DNA from: Lithobates sylvaticus
Lineage: Eukaryota > Chordata > Amphibia > Anura > Ranidae
Direction of reading: 5' to 3'
Length of the DNA: 64,000 nt
NCBI GenBank assembly: GCA_028564925.1
Contig: CM053033.1
Location: forward strand, 84,985,468 to 85,049,467
Under the pieces are notes generated by a model. It saw only the letters and a program-made list of their open reading frames with translations, searched no databases and had not been told where the DNA came from. The position numbers were made by a program, and so were the translations under genes. Position 1 is the stretch's first letter. Each line of letters starts with the position of its first letter. Positions 12,043-20,884 of the stretch are shown piece by piece.

Positions 12043-12300
12043 CCACTTCAATACAGGGCACTTTTACACCCTTCCTGCACAGACCAATTTTCAGCCTTCA
12101 GTGCTCTTGCATTTTGAATAACAATTACTCAGTCAACTGTAACACTGTACCCAAACAAAAGTTTTATCATTTTTTTCACACAAATAGAGCATTCTTTTGG
12201 TGGGAATTAATCACCACTGGGTTTTTTTTATTTTTTGCGACATAAGTGAAAAAAAGAGCGAAAATTTGAAAAATTGTTATGGAATGTTATTAAAAATGAT
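12043..12300 (+). mobile_element. piggyBac-like frog repeat, 5' end
   Basis: TTAA (12039-12042) followed by CCACTTCAATACAGGGCAC, then the same interior order as the reverse complement of 590-874 (CCAATTTTCAGC, CTTTTGGTGG, TTTTTTGCGA). The right end is not clear and is placed approximately. Confidence 0.55.
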
Positions 12301-12366
12301 CTTTTAACTCTGAACTACAGGAAATACACATACTTTATAAATGGGTTTGAGACAGGCTTACTTTAA

Positions 12367-12803
12367 AAGAGATGTATGGGATTTTTTTTTTCAGTCTCAT
12401 ACTTACCTAGGTGAAGGCTGCATCTGGGACCCGACACCTCTGCGCTGAGAACCGAGCTATCGAACAATGCCGATGGCTCGGTTCTCACAGCTCCCCGAAC
12501 AGAGAGCTGCTGAATGTCAATCAGTAGCTCTCCGTTCTGATCCCTCCTCACTCACTGGAGCGCTGAGCTGTGGAGGGGCGGGGAGCAGCCGTCTCAGCGG
12601 GGAGCTGAGAGCCTGAGACGGGTATCAGTCCAGGCACCTGGTGGATCCAGACTTCCATTGTCAGGATGACGCGGTGCCTGGGCTGATCTGTGTGACTTCG
12701 GGCCGCTCTCTGATGAAAACGGGTCACAGGAGTGCAGAACGAATTGCACTCCTGTGATCCACAGGAGAAGTACAGCCACACTAGCTTTGGCTATACTTCT
12801 CCT
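12367..12803. mobile_element. TTAA-flanked MITE
   Basis: Bounded by TTAA at 12363-12366 and 12804-12807. Inverted ends AAGAGATGTATGGGA and GGCTATACTTCTCCT are imperfect. Interior is GC-rich, non-coding. Confidence 0.65.
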
Positions 12804-12807
12804 TTAA

Positions 12808-13228
12808 AGAGGAGGTCCAGCCTCCTTCAGAAAAAATTAAAAGTCAGCAGCTCCACTACTGTAGCTACTGACTTTTAATATGAGGACACTTACCTGTCCA
12901 GGGATCCCGCAATTTCAGCATCCCAGCCGATTTTTCCATCGGCTCTTGGGTGCTTCTAAGGGAAACCATCAGTGAAGCCTTGCGGCTTCACAGTCAGTTC
13001 CCTACTGTGCAAGCATGAAGCACTTTCAGAATGGCCCGGCAGCAGGGGAAGGAGGAGGGGAGTTGGACTTTTGGGTGATTTTATTGCTGCGAGATTACCC
13101 GAAAGTGGGAGCAGGTACCTGTCAAAAACAGGTACTCGCCCCCCCCCCCCCCGAAAGGTGCTAAATGTGGCACCAGAGGGGGGAGGAGGCAGATAAGCAG
13201 AGCTTCTACTGTTGGGTGGAGCTCTGCT
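12808..13228. mobile_element. TTAA-flanked MITE abutting the previous one
   Basis: Ends AGAGGAGGTCCAGCC and GGGTGGAGCTCTGCT, with TTAA at 12804-12807 (shared with its left neighbour) and at 13229-13232. A C-run (13140-13152) lies inside. No coding capacity. Confidence 0.7.
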
Positions 13229-13232
13229 TTAA

Positions 13233-13845
13233 GTATGTTTTTAAAATGTGTCTCTGTGTTGTTGTGCTTTCTGTGAACTTTTGCACAATTTGGAAGGAAT
13301 TAAATAATTGTGCAAGCGCAATGCTTGCACTTCTCCTCCAAACTGCCTCTAATTAACAAAAGTGGCACAATCCTTGTTGTTAATTGTGTGCTGTGCCAGA
13401 GAACTGATTGCTCCTAGAACTGAGAACCAAGGTCTGGAGCTGCATGCTCCATTCTCTCTGCCTGTTCCTACCCCCTACGCATCTCTGAGCAGGACGGAGG
13501 AGGGTTGTTAACCTTTCAGGCTCTGCTCATGTAGTTTACTCACTGCACGGGCAGAGACAGGGATGTGAACTGTCTTCTGAAAACTGATATACTCTAAAAA
13601 CAAGGTCGCACCTGGTGGAAATCTGTGGCAGTTTTCTAAATTGAAAACTGCCTTATTCCCTCTGTTAATCAGTTGCAGACCAGGAGTAGTTTCGGTTTCA
13701 CTCTTAAACAGAAACTGGCACAGGTGGCACAGATAGACCTGAAAACGGGTCTATCTGCTTTCTTAATGTGGCACATGCCACCTCTGACAGTTTCTCACAC
13801 CATTATAATGGTTCATAAAGCTTAGTTAATCCCCCAGTCTATTTT
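13233..13845. other. Intergenic DNA, no gene seen
   Basis: No domain-bearing frame. An imperfect inverted pair, CAGATAGACCTG and CAGGTCTATCTG-like words, occurs around 13728-13762. Confidence 0.5.
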
Positions 13846-14150
13846 TCATGTTGAAAATGCCTTTAGCATAAGTATTATTTCCAATCTCGTATTACAAATA
13901 TTGAGTTCCTCAGTAAAATGGTCAAGGAATGATTGCAAATGGCTAAAATCTTCCCAGAAAAAGCATTCTGGTAAAGCAGAGGGTGTATAAAAAAATCTTG
14001 CCCATGTATCACTAGCCAAATATTTTACCTGTCCTGGTGACCACTGCTCTGGAACAGAAAGTAATGGAAAATCCAAAATCGTATATGTCTCACCAGAATG
14101 AAAGGTGAGCAAAAATCTTCCAACAAGGACACAAGGAAAACTATTTAAAA
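13846..14150 (-). CDS. Unassigned coding-like frame (possible exon or relic)
   Basis: About 100 codons are open on the minus strand, from an upstream stop near 14150 down to a TGA at 13846. The composition is unlike the repeats around it: varied, rich in Trp, Phe and Glu, with segments such as SVPEQWSPGQVKYLASDTW and ECFFWEDFSHLQSFLDHF, and a predicted amphipathic Leu-rich C-terminus. There is no ATG at the start of the open stretch (the conventional call begins at TTG, 14112), so it would have to be an internal or terminal exon or a fragment. I recognise no family. It could be a host exon, a decayed gene copy, or part of an unrecognised transposon; chance cannot be excluded. Confidence 0.25.
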
Positions 14151-14261
14151 AAGATTAATGCTCACTTTGGAGAGACTTTATATCAAATGCTGATGTGTAA
14201 ATCTCCAAAGCTGGACACATGTTAATAATTTTTTTATCTTTTTTTTACTAATGGTTACAAT

Positions 14262-14678
14262 CGTGGTATTTTTTTGTGTGCGGGTGACCTGGTCCCCCCA
14301 CCCCCCCGGTCAGTCACCTGTCCGCAACACTTGCCCCGGGCGATCGGCTTCCCCTGTGTCTCCCGCCGGCCAGTGTAGCTTCTCCTCAGGCTTCCCTCCA
14401 GGCGAGCGACTAGCTTCCCATGCGTCTCCTCTTCTTGCATCCCATCCCTCCTCCTCCCAGCAGACAGCGTAGCTGGATCCGCTTCCTTATTGTCCAGGAG
14501 GAGAATTAGTGTGACACTAGCGAATATTCATTCCCTAGTGACACACAACTGGGTAGGCTCGGAACGCAGTGCTCTGCGCCCCCAAGCCCACCCTATTTTA
14601 AAGCCTTATAGAGCCTCTGGCTCTAATCATATGCTTAAAAAAAAAAAAGGCACCCATGCACCTTTTATGGACGGGCCG
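14262..14678. mobile_element. hAT-related segment between 13-bp direct repeats
   Basis: The 13-bp word CTAATGGTTACAA flanks this segment exactly (14248-14260 and 14679-14691). Inside are C-rich blocks and CTCCTCTT/CCTCCTCCTCC words like those of the hAT element at 2901-3221, plus AAGCCCACCCTATTT, whose complement recurs near 26.17 kb. No CAGTGGTGG terminus is visible at either side. Confidence 0.45.
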
Positions 14679-14747
14679 CTAATGGTTACAACCATTCCCT
14701 ACTACTTCCCCCAAAAAAATTTAAGTGTATTTTAGGTACACTTTATA

Positions 14748-15085
14748 GCTGGGCATACATGTTTTTTTTTTTTTCCTTTTGATCAGGCAGCTGGCTGATC
14801 AAAAACGAAACGTGTGCTCCCCCAGCCACACATTTGAGGTGGATGGGATAATCTCTCCGCTGCAGTTTTATAATCTGACAATGGGGATTCCTCTGCTGTC
14901 AATATACACAGATCAGTGCTGCAGCTCATTTTTTTACACATACTGATTGACCACAAATTTTCTAACAGTCCAGTTCGGGAGGAGTTGATCCCTTGGTTGA
15001 CTCCTCTCAAACAGGAACAACAATAGATGGATCGAAATTCCAGTCCCTGCTGAACAAACTGAATTTCGATCTATCTGTGGCCAGC
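14748..15085. mobile_element. MITE with AGCTGGGCATACA end
   Basis: Imperfect inverted ends AGCTGGGCATACATG and TCTGTGGCCAGCT. The inner words GGCAGCTGGCTGATCAAAAA and GATCGAAATTC...GAATTTCGATC give further palindromy. Non-coding. Confidence 0.5.
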
Positions 15086-15089
15086 TTTA

Positions 15090-15345
15090 CCACTTCAATA
15101 CTGGCCACTTTAACTCCCTTCCTGCCCAGACCAATTTTCAGCGATGTCGCACTTTGAATGACAATTGAGATATTATTGAAAATAACCCAAATCTCATTTC
15201 TTGAGGCCCGAAAACACCAGGACAGTACAAATGCCCCCCAAATTATCCCTTTTTGTTAAATAGACAGTCCAAGGTATTTAGTAAAATGTGAGTTGTTTGA
15301 AGTTGTAATTTTTTGGAAAAAGAGATTATTTTTTTTTAATCACAA
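15090..15345 (+). mobile_element. Frog repeat hosting the DIRS element, left part
   Basis: Starts CCACTTCAATACTGGCCAC, the same terminus as at 12043, here after TTTA instead of TTAA. Continues through GACAGTACAAATGCCCCCC to the DIRS edge. Its continuation appears to resume at 21173. Confidence 0.5.
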
Positions 15346-15353
15346 TTTCCTGA

Positions 15354-15455
15354 CAGACTCCATGGCAGCCTACGTGTGGGTTAACCCCGCCTCCTCTCCA
15401 ATGCTATAGGACCCCATTACCATAAAAGAACACTCACCACTCCATACTGTGTTCC
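15354..15455 (+). repeat. DIRS left inverted terminal repeat
   Basis: Reads GACTCCATGGCAGCCTACG onward to CATACTGTGTTCC; its reverse complement is found, nearly identical, at 21022-21125. The near-identity of the two repeats suggests recent integration. Confidence 0.9.
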
Positions 15456-15842
15456 TTTTTTGTCCTCCTCCTATGGACCTTCACATTCCGTTCGCGTCCG
15501 ATAGGATTTCGGATTTTTCGTTTCTGAAGAAGCATACCTATGCGGTGCAAAGCTCTGTGCTCAGCCATGGGCGGGCGAGTAAGCTTTTTTGAGGCTGGAT
15601 GTCCTTCTCCCCCCAGAACGGGGTGGTGTTGCCTCGGTATGCTGGTGGATGCACAGGGACGTTGGACGGATGGCATCGGCGGCTGGCAAGGTCTGCACCG
15701 TTATTTGTGACTCCATGGCAGTATTATTTGTTTTATGTGTTGTCCCTGGCGTCTAGTGTACTCCCCCCCTGGATGGCGGCTGGAGCGCTCCTGCGTTCCA
15801 GCCCGCCGTACGATTTCCGGGTTCCTAGCCGCTTCGGCGGTC

Positions 15843-15995
15843 TGCGCATGCGCACCAGCCTCTGGCGAAATCGAGGCCTGGTTCGCGCGTGCGCGGCCGG
15901 ACGGTCGCGCATGCGCAGTATGGCTTTCCCACGGCGCAGGTGCGTGGTGGAGGAGCGGTGACGTCACGGGCGGGGAATTTAAATTCTGGGCTGCT
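15843..15995 (+). promoter_or_regulatory. Presumed DIRS promoter with NRF1-, CRE- and GC-box-like sites
   Basis: Two NRF1-type palindromes, TGCGCATGCGCA (15843-15854) and GCGCATGCGCA (15907-15917), precede a full CRE-like TGACGTCAC (15959-15967), a GC box GGGCGGGG (15969-15976) and an A/T-rich ATTTAAATT. The motifs are directly visible; promoter function is inference from position upstream of the first frame. Confidence 0.5.
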
Positions 15996-16528
15996 GCTGC
16001 AGTCCTATCTGGGTTTCCAGGATTGTGGAAGCAGCAAGCCCGTTCCCCAGCCCAAAGGCAAACTTGGCTACTACAAGGTCAGTGCTTGTAACTTTGATTG
16101 TGCTGTTTTAAAAAAAAAAAAAAAAAAGGGAAGTTTCTTTTAAATATATATGCCTGTATTTAAAATATGTGAATGTATTCTTTTGGGGATTGTTTTTCTT
16201 CCAAATGTAATGGTATGGCAATACCGTTTTATGCATGAATATATATATATTTAATATATGATGTTTTTAAAAAAAAAAAAAAAAAAAAAGATGGCACGCA
16301 TTGTCCTTGCTAGTTCTTTTTGGCCGGTTTGTTGCTTAGGGTATTTTTCTCTTACAGACTGCAGTATTCATATTGTGACGCCCGTCGTCCACAGATTATG
16401 GACAATTCACCGCCTTTTAGTGGCCAGCCCTTACGCACTAGGTATGTGCTGGTAAGGGAGGGGTTGAGGTACAACTGTATTGCTTGTTTGCATTTCTCTG
16501 ATGCCAATGTTTTTTTCCCCCACCTTGT

Positions 16529-17941
16529 TTGTGCTTCAGCCCTTCCAGACCGGATTCGCAGGATAGGGACCTTGCCAGGCCACAACAAAAGCAATCTTCT
16601 AGATCCAAGCAAGGATCCTCGCATGGGTCTCATCATCAGAGGAGAAGTTCTCATTCCTCCTCCAGACACCGCTCCCACCGCCATGATGAACGCCCAAAGT
16701 ACAGAACGTGCTGGGGCTGTAGGACACGAGTCCCGGATGACAAGTCATTATGTGACAGATGTTTTGCCAAGGCGGTCGGGGAAAAAGACACGGAAAACCA
16801 GCGCATGGAGTCCCTGGTAAAACGTGTTGTACAGCAGTCGCTTAAGGACATGGTGGCCCCTCACACGTTGAGCCAATCAACGACGGCGTCTGGTCCCCAG
16901 GCTGATGAATCCCGCGACGATCCGGGTACGTCCCAACCCTACGAGGCTTCCGGTGAGTCCTCTGGAGAAGAGTTCCCGGACGAGGAGATCGGGGGCTTTG
17001 ATTTCGCCATGGTCTCACCACTAATTAAGGCAATTAAAGAAGCCCTCAAGTGGGAAGAAGCGTCTACTCCCCCAGCCAAACAGAAGAAGTTTTTCAAGCA
17101 GCTGGGTAAAGAGCGGCCAAACTTCCCTTTACTCACAGAATTAAAAGATGTGATAGAGGAAGAGTGGAGCAGGGTGGATAGGAAATCCTCCATGACTACC
17201 AAGACTTCCAGACTGTACCCCTTTAAGATGGAAGAGGTGAAGCATCTGGAGAACGCTCCGCTTGTGGATGCAGCGTTGATGCGCTTGGCCAAGCATGTCA
17301 CTCTCCCGATGGAGGACTCGGTTTCCTTTAAGGATGGTCTGGAAAGGAAGATCGACCAGGACCTCAAGAGGATCTACGGTCTGGCCGGAATGGCCTGTAA
17401 GCCCGTCTTAGCCCTAGCGGCTATGTCCAAGGCCATGGAGGCATGGACTGAAAATGTGGACTCCTTCCTGAATAGCGTGTCGGCCGAACTGGCCAGGAGT
17501 TCAGCGGCAGCAGAGCTAAAACTCGCAGCAGTTTTTCTGGGGGAGGCTTCCATCGACTTGATTCGTCTGTTGGCACGCATTATGCTGTCCTCAGTCACGG
17601 CTAAGCGCGCCTTGTGGCTACGGCCTTGGCTCGCCGATCCTGTTTCCAAACAAGCCTGGTGCAAAATCCCCTTCGAGGGATCTACGTTATTCGGTAACAA
17701 GTTGGATGATGCCATAACGCGTGCAACAGGCGGTAAGTCGGGGTTCCTTCCCCAGGACAGAAGACTGCTCGGGCGGAAGAAGCCTCAGTTCAAGAGGCGT
17801 AGTCCTGAGCGCTCGAGGGAGGTACGCTCCTACAAACCAGGAAGGGATTTCAGAAGAAATTGGAACAGAGGACAGAGTTCCTTTCGCAAGTCCATCAAGA
17901 ACCAGTCGTCGGGTGGACGTGAGCCACCCAAGTCCTTCTGA
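16529..17941 (+). CDS. DIRS gag-like protein frame (fossil element part)
   Basis: Open for 470 codons. The first 55 residues are Ser/Arg/His/Gln-rich and basic, followed by a possible zinc-binding pair CWGC (61-64) and CDRC (75-78), then an acidic stretch and a predominantly helical, Ala/Leu-rich middle, and a basic Arg-rich C-terminus. This suits a nucleic-acid-binding structural protein in the gag position of DIRS elements; family placement rests on position. The true start is uncertain: splicing is reported in some DIRS-like elements and there are splice-like signals just upstream, so the first ATG here may not be the one used. It overlaps the next frame by about 220 bp. Confidence 0.75.
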   Translation: MCFSPSRPDSQDRDLARPQQKQSSRSKQGSSHGSHHQRRSSHSSSRHRSHRHDERPKYRTCWGCRTRVPDDKSLCDRCFAKAVGEKDTENQRMESLVKRVVQQSLKDMVAPHTLSQSTTASGPQADESRDDPGTSQPYEASGESSGEEFPDEEIGGFDFAMVSPLIKAIKEALKWEEASTPPAKQKKFFKQLGKERPNFPLLTELKDVIEEEWSRVDRKSSMTTKTSRLYPFKMEEVKHLENAPLVDAALMRLAKHVTLPMEDSVSFKDGLERKIDQDLKRIYGLAGMACKPVLALAAMSKAMEAWTENVDSFLNSVSAELARSSAAAELKLAAVFLGEASIDLIRLLARIMLSSVTAKRALWLRPWLADPVSKQAWCKIPFEGSTLFGNKLDDAITRATGGKSGFLPQDRRLLGRKKPQFKRRSPERSREVRSYKPGRDFRRNWNRGQSSFRKSIKNQSSGGREPPKSF

Positions 17942-19832
17942 GATCGTGCCCGCCCAGGCGGGTCGGGTGGGGGCCCGTCTATCCCTCTTCCGGCACGTCT
18001 GGGTGGCCTCGATCTCGGATTATTGGGTCATCAAGACGGTCTCGTCAGGGCACAAGTGGACCTTCTCCAGCGTTCCTCCTCCCAGGTTCGTGTCTACCCA
18101 ACTTCCTCGGTCGGAAGACCAGAGACAAGTTCTATTCTCATACGTGGAGTTATTAAAAGCTCAGGGGGCAGTGGTCCGGGTGCCAGAAGAGGAGCGTTTT
18201 CAAGGGGTCTACTCTCCCCTCTTCTTAGTACAGAAGAAAAGTGGATCATGGCGCCCAGTGATAGATCTGACATACTTAAATCGGTATATACAATATGGGA
18301 AATTCAAAATGGAGACTCTTCTAACTATACAACAAGCCATCCAACCAGGGGATTGGATGGTCTCGATCGACTTAAAGGACGCTTATTTTCATGTTCCAAT
18401 AGAGGAAAGCTGCCAAAGGTTTCTAAGATTTCATGTCGATCAAGACCATCTACAGTTTATCTGCCTCCCCTTCGGGTTGACGACCTCCCCTCGAGTCTTT
18501 TCAAAGGTGCTCTTGGCAGTGGTGGCCCTGATCAGGCTGAAAGGGGTAAGACTGTACCATTATCTAGACGATCTGCTGGTTCTGTCACAAAACAAAGAGC
18601 AGCTGTTAGTTCATCGCGAGCAGGTGATGTCCACATTGACCAGCTTCGGTTGGCTCCTAAACATGGAAAAAAGCCAGCTAGTGCCAACACAACGGCTGAT
18701 TTATCTGGGTGCCCAGTTCGACACCGTGCGAAGTACAATCTCGTTACCGGTGGAAAAGATCCCGGTCATCCGGGAAAGGGTTTCTCAAGCCCTGCATACA
18801 CAATACCTGAGAGCCTCGCAGTGTCTCAAAATCATAGGGACAATGGTCTCCACGACACCTATGGTCAAGTGGGCCTTGTGGAGACTACGCCCGTTCCAGT
18901 CGGGTTTTCTGAAACAATGGAAGTCGGGAAGCAAAAGCCAAAAGATACGAATAACATCAACGATGAGGAACAGTCTCTTCTGGTGGCTCCAACACAAGAA
19001 TCTCCTGAACTGTCACTCGATAGCTCCCATCTCTTGGGTAACGGTCACAACCGATGCCAGCGGGACCGGCTGGGGGGCCCTTTGCGGGTCGGATCTTGCA
19101 CAGGGCAAATGGGACATAAGTCTTCCTGTCCTAGGATCGAACATTCTGGAACTCCGGGCAGCCTGGTGCGCTCTCCAGCACTTCTCCCAGATCTTGAGGG
19201 GGAAGTCGGTACTGTTGCGAATGGACAACACCACAGCGGTCTCCTATGTGAAGAGACAAGGGGGCACCAGGAGCTCTACCCTTCTCCGGGAAGTGGAACC
19301 CATTCTGTCATGGGCACAGAAGAACTTGGTGAATATTTCTGCGGTTTTTCTCCCAGGGGTGCAGAACACGCAAGCGGACTTTCTATCACGCACCCAGTTG
19401 GACAACAACGAGTGGTCCCTCCACACTCAGTCCTTCAAGTGGATCCTGTCGCTGGGTGTCGATCCAGAGGTAGACCTTTTTGCCTCCCCGTGCAACTTCA
19501 AAATAGAGAGGTTCTACACGCGGAACCGCTGCAGCCAGGCTCTGGGGACAGACGCATTGACAGACCATTGGAGATTCAGGAGGGCCTATGCCTTCCCGCC
19601 ACTTCCCCTGATTCTCAGATTTCTTCAGAGGCTCCAGATGGAGACGGTGGAGGTAGTGATGATCGCTCCTTACTGGCCCAACAGGCCTTGGTTCCCTCTA
19701 CTAGTTCAACTGAGTATACGGGAGCCGGTATCTCTCCCGCTCAGGACGGACCTTCTGTCTCAGGGGGCGGTACTGCACCCATGTCCAGCAATACTGAAAC
19801 TGATGGTCTGGTTCTTGAAAGGAAGAGGCTAG
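17721..19832 (+). CDS. DIRS reverse transcriptase - RNase H - methyltransferase-like frame (fossil element part)
   Basis: Open for 703 codons; recognisable homology starts about residue 82. Reverse transcriptase: SPLFLVQKKSGSWRPVIDL, then SIDLKDAYFHVPI (motif A), LPFGLTTSPRVFSKVL (motif B) and YHYLDDLLVLSQ (catalytic Asp pair near residues 281-282). RNase H: TTDASGTGWGAL, LELRAAWCAL, MDNTTAVSYVKRQGG and ADFLSR. The C-terminal part, EVDLFASPCNFKIERFYT to VVMIAPYWPNRPWFP, matches the DNA-methyltransferase-like domain known in DIRS1-type elements. It makes cDNA from element RNA. The recombinase frame overlaps its 3' end. Confidence 0.9.
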   Translation: MQQAVSRGSFPRTEDCSGGRSLSSRGVVLSARGRYAPTNQEGISEEIGTEDRVPFASPSRTSRRVDVSHPSPSEIVPAQAGRVGARLSLFRHVWVASISDYWVIKTVSSGHKWTFSSVPPPRFVSTQLPRSEDQRQVLFSYVELLKAQGAVVRVPEEERFQGVYSPLFLVQKKSGSWRPVIDLTYLNRYIQYGKFKMETLLTIQQAIQPGDWMVSIDLKDAYFHVPIEESCQRFLRFHVDQDHLQFICLPFGLTTSPRVFSKVLLAVVALIRLKGVRLYHYLDDLLVLSQNKEQLLVHREQVMSTLTSFGWLLNMEKSQLVPTQRLIYLGAQFDTVRSTISLPVEKIPVIRERVSQALHTQYLRASQCLKIIGTMVSTTPMVKWALWRLRPFQSGFLKQWKSGSKSQKIRITSTMRNSLFWWLQHKNLLNCHSIAPISWVTVTTDASGTGWGALCGSDLAQGKWDISLPVLGSNILELRAAWCALQHFSQILRGKSVLLRMDNTTAVSYVKRQGGTRSSTLLREVEPILSWAQKNLVNISAVFLPGVQNTQADFLSRTQLDNNEWSLHTQSFKWILSLGVDPEVDLFASPCNFKIERFYTRNRCSQALGTDALTDHWRFRRAYAFPPLPLILRFLQRLQMETVEVVMIAPYWPNRPWFPLLVQLSIREPVSLPLRTDLLSQGAVLHPCPAILKLMVWFLKGRG

Positions 19833-20836
19833 AATCCATCGGATGCGCTTCTAGTGTGATTTCTACCTTATTGAGTTCCAGGAGATCGAGTACGAACAAG
19901 GTATATGGCAGGATCTGGTCCAGATTCGTGAGTTTTTGTTTATCTACAGAGAGGTCCTTTGAACATCCAGGAGTCCAAGATATCCTCGGTTTCCTACAGA
20001 CTGGCCTTGACCTTCCCTTATCCGTAGGCTCTCTCAGGGTGCAAGTTTCAGCTTTGTCAGCCTTCTCCGGTACCTCCTGGGCAATCCATCCGTTAGTTCG
20101 TCAATTTTTCAGGGGGGCCTCAAGACTCAAGCCCCAAAGGAAATCGAGATTCCCTAAGTGGGATCTTCCCCTTGTCCTGGATTATATTTCTGGGCTGAGT
20201 ATGACGGGGCCGTCCCCGCTTTCCATTAAAGACTTTTCGGAAAAAGTTGCCTTTCTGGTGGCAGTCACTTCGGCCAAGAGGGTATCAGAAATCGGGTCAC
20301 TGGGCTTTGAAGAACCCTTTTTGACTTTCTTTCCGGACCGGGTGGTCCTCATTCCTATGTTGGGATCCAATCCTAAGGTAACCTCGGTATTCCATCAGAA
20401 TCAGGAAATTGTTCTACCTACCTTTAGATCGCCAGGATCTGATGACATTCATCCTTTGGATGTCGGGGAAGCACTGAGAGAATACCTTTGCATTACCGCC
20501 GCCTTTAGGCGTTCAGATCATCTTTTCATACTGCACTCCGGCAGCAACAAGGGGAACAAGGCTTCAACCAGGACTCTTGCAGCTTGGATTGTGAGAACGA
20601 TACAGCAGGCTTATAGGGCTAAGGGCTTGGCTCCTCCTGAGGCGGTGACAGCGCATTCGACTAGAGGAATGGCTACTTCATGGGCAGCGGCCCGGCACGT
20701 GGCTCCTGAGACAATCTGCAAGGCAGCTTCTTGGGCTTCTATTAATACTTTTATGTCACACTATTGCGTTGAACCTGCTTCTTTATCCTCTGTTAATTTT
20801 GGTTTGAAAATTCTATCGGCTGATAGACCAGATTAA
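18023..20836 (+). CDS. DIRS tyrosine-recombinase frame (fossil element part)
   Basis: The frame is open for 937 codons, but the first 580 or so are an alternative reading of the RT region and have no family signature. The real product is the C-terminal third, about 19.79-20.83 kb. It begins with a SAM-like N-terminal domain (SVISTLLSSRRSSTNKVYGRIW, residue about 611 on) and continues to a catalytic core with the Arg in TSAKRVSEIGSL (near 752), His-x-x-Arg in AHSTRGMATSW (near 877-880) and the nucleophile Tyr in FMSHYCVEP (near 914). This R..HxxR..Y set is the tyrosine-recombinase signature and replaces the integrase of LTR elements. Confidence 0.88.
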   Translation: MGHQDGLVRAQVDLLQRSSSQVRVYPTSSVGRPETSSILIRGVIKSSGGSGPGARRGAFSRGLLSPLLSTEEKWIMAPSDRSDILKSVYTIWEIQNGDSSNYTTSHPTRGLDGLDRLKGRLFSCSNRGKLPKVSKISCRSRPSTVYLPPLRVDDLPSSLFKGALGSGGPDQAERGKTVPLSRRSAGSVTKQRAAVSSSRAGDVHIDQLRLAPKHGKKPASANTTADLSGCPVRHRAKYNLVTGGKDPGHPGKGFSSPAYTIPESLAVSQNHRDNGLHDTYGQVGLVETTPVPVGFSETMEVGKQKPKDTNNINDEEQSLLVAPTQESPELSLDSSHLLGNGHNRCQRDRLGGPLRVGSCTGQMGHKSSCPRIEHSGTPGSLVRSPALLPDLEGEVGTVANGQHHSGLLCEETRGHQELYPSPGSGTHSVMGTEELGEYFCGFSPRGAEHASGLSITHPVGQQRVVPPHSVLQVDPVAGCRSRGRPFCLPVQLQNREVLHAEPLQPGSGDRRIDRPLEIQEGLCLPATSPDSQISSEAPDGDGGGSDDRSLLAQQALVPSTSSTEYTGAGISPAQDGPSVSGGGTAPMSSNTETDGLVLERKRLESIGCASSVISTLLSSRRSSTNKVYGRIWSRFVSFCLSTERSFEHPGVQDILGFLQTGLDLPLSVGSLRVQVSALSAFSGTSWAIHPLVRQFFRGASRLKPQRKSRFPKWDLPLVLDYISGLSMTGPSPLSIKDFSEKVAFLVAVTSAKRVSEIGSLGFEEPFLTFFPDRVVLIPMLGSNPKVTSVFHQNQEIVLPTFRSPGSDDIHPLDVGEALREYLCITAAFRRSDHLFILHSGSNKGNKASTRTLAAWIVRTIQQAYRAKGLAPPEAVTAHSTRGMATSWAAARHVAPETICKAASWASINTFMSHYCVEPASLSSVNFGLKILSADRPD

Positions 20837-20884
20837 ATATTTTCTGTTTAAAGCATACCCACCCGTGTGGTCGGCTAGTTATTT

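Noticed and set aside
15599-16091. Overlapping frames of 84-120 codons in the DIRS leader.
   Set aside because: They fall in the CG-rich presumed promoter and leader, on both strands, with no domain.
18023-19780. N-terminal 580 codons of the 937-codon DIRS frame as a separate protein.
   Set aside because: This stretch is an out-of-phase reading of the reverse-transcriptase frame; only the C-terminal third has a family signature.
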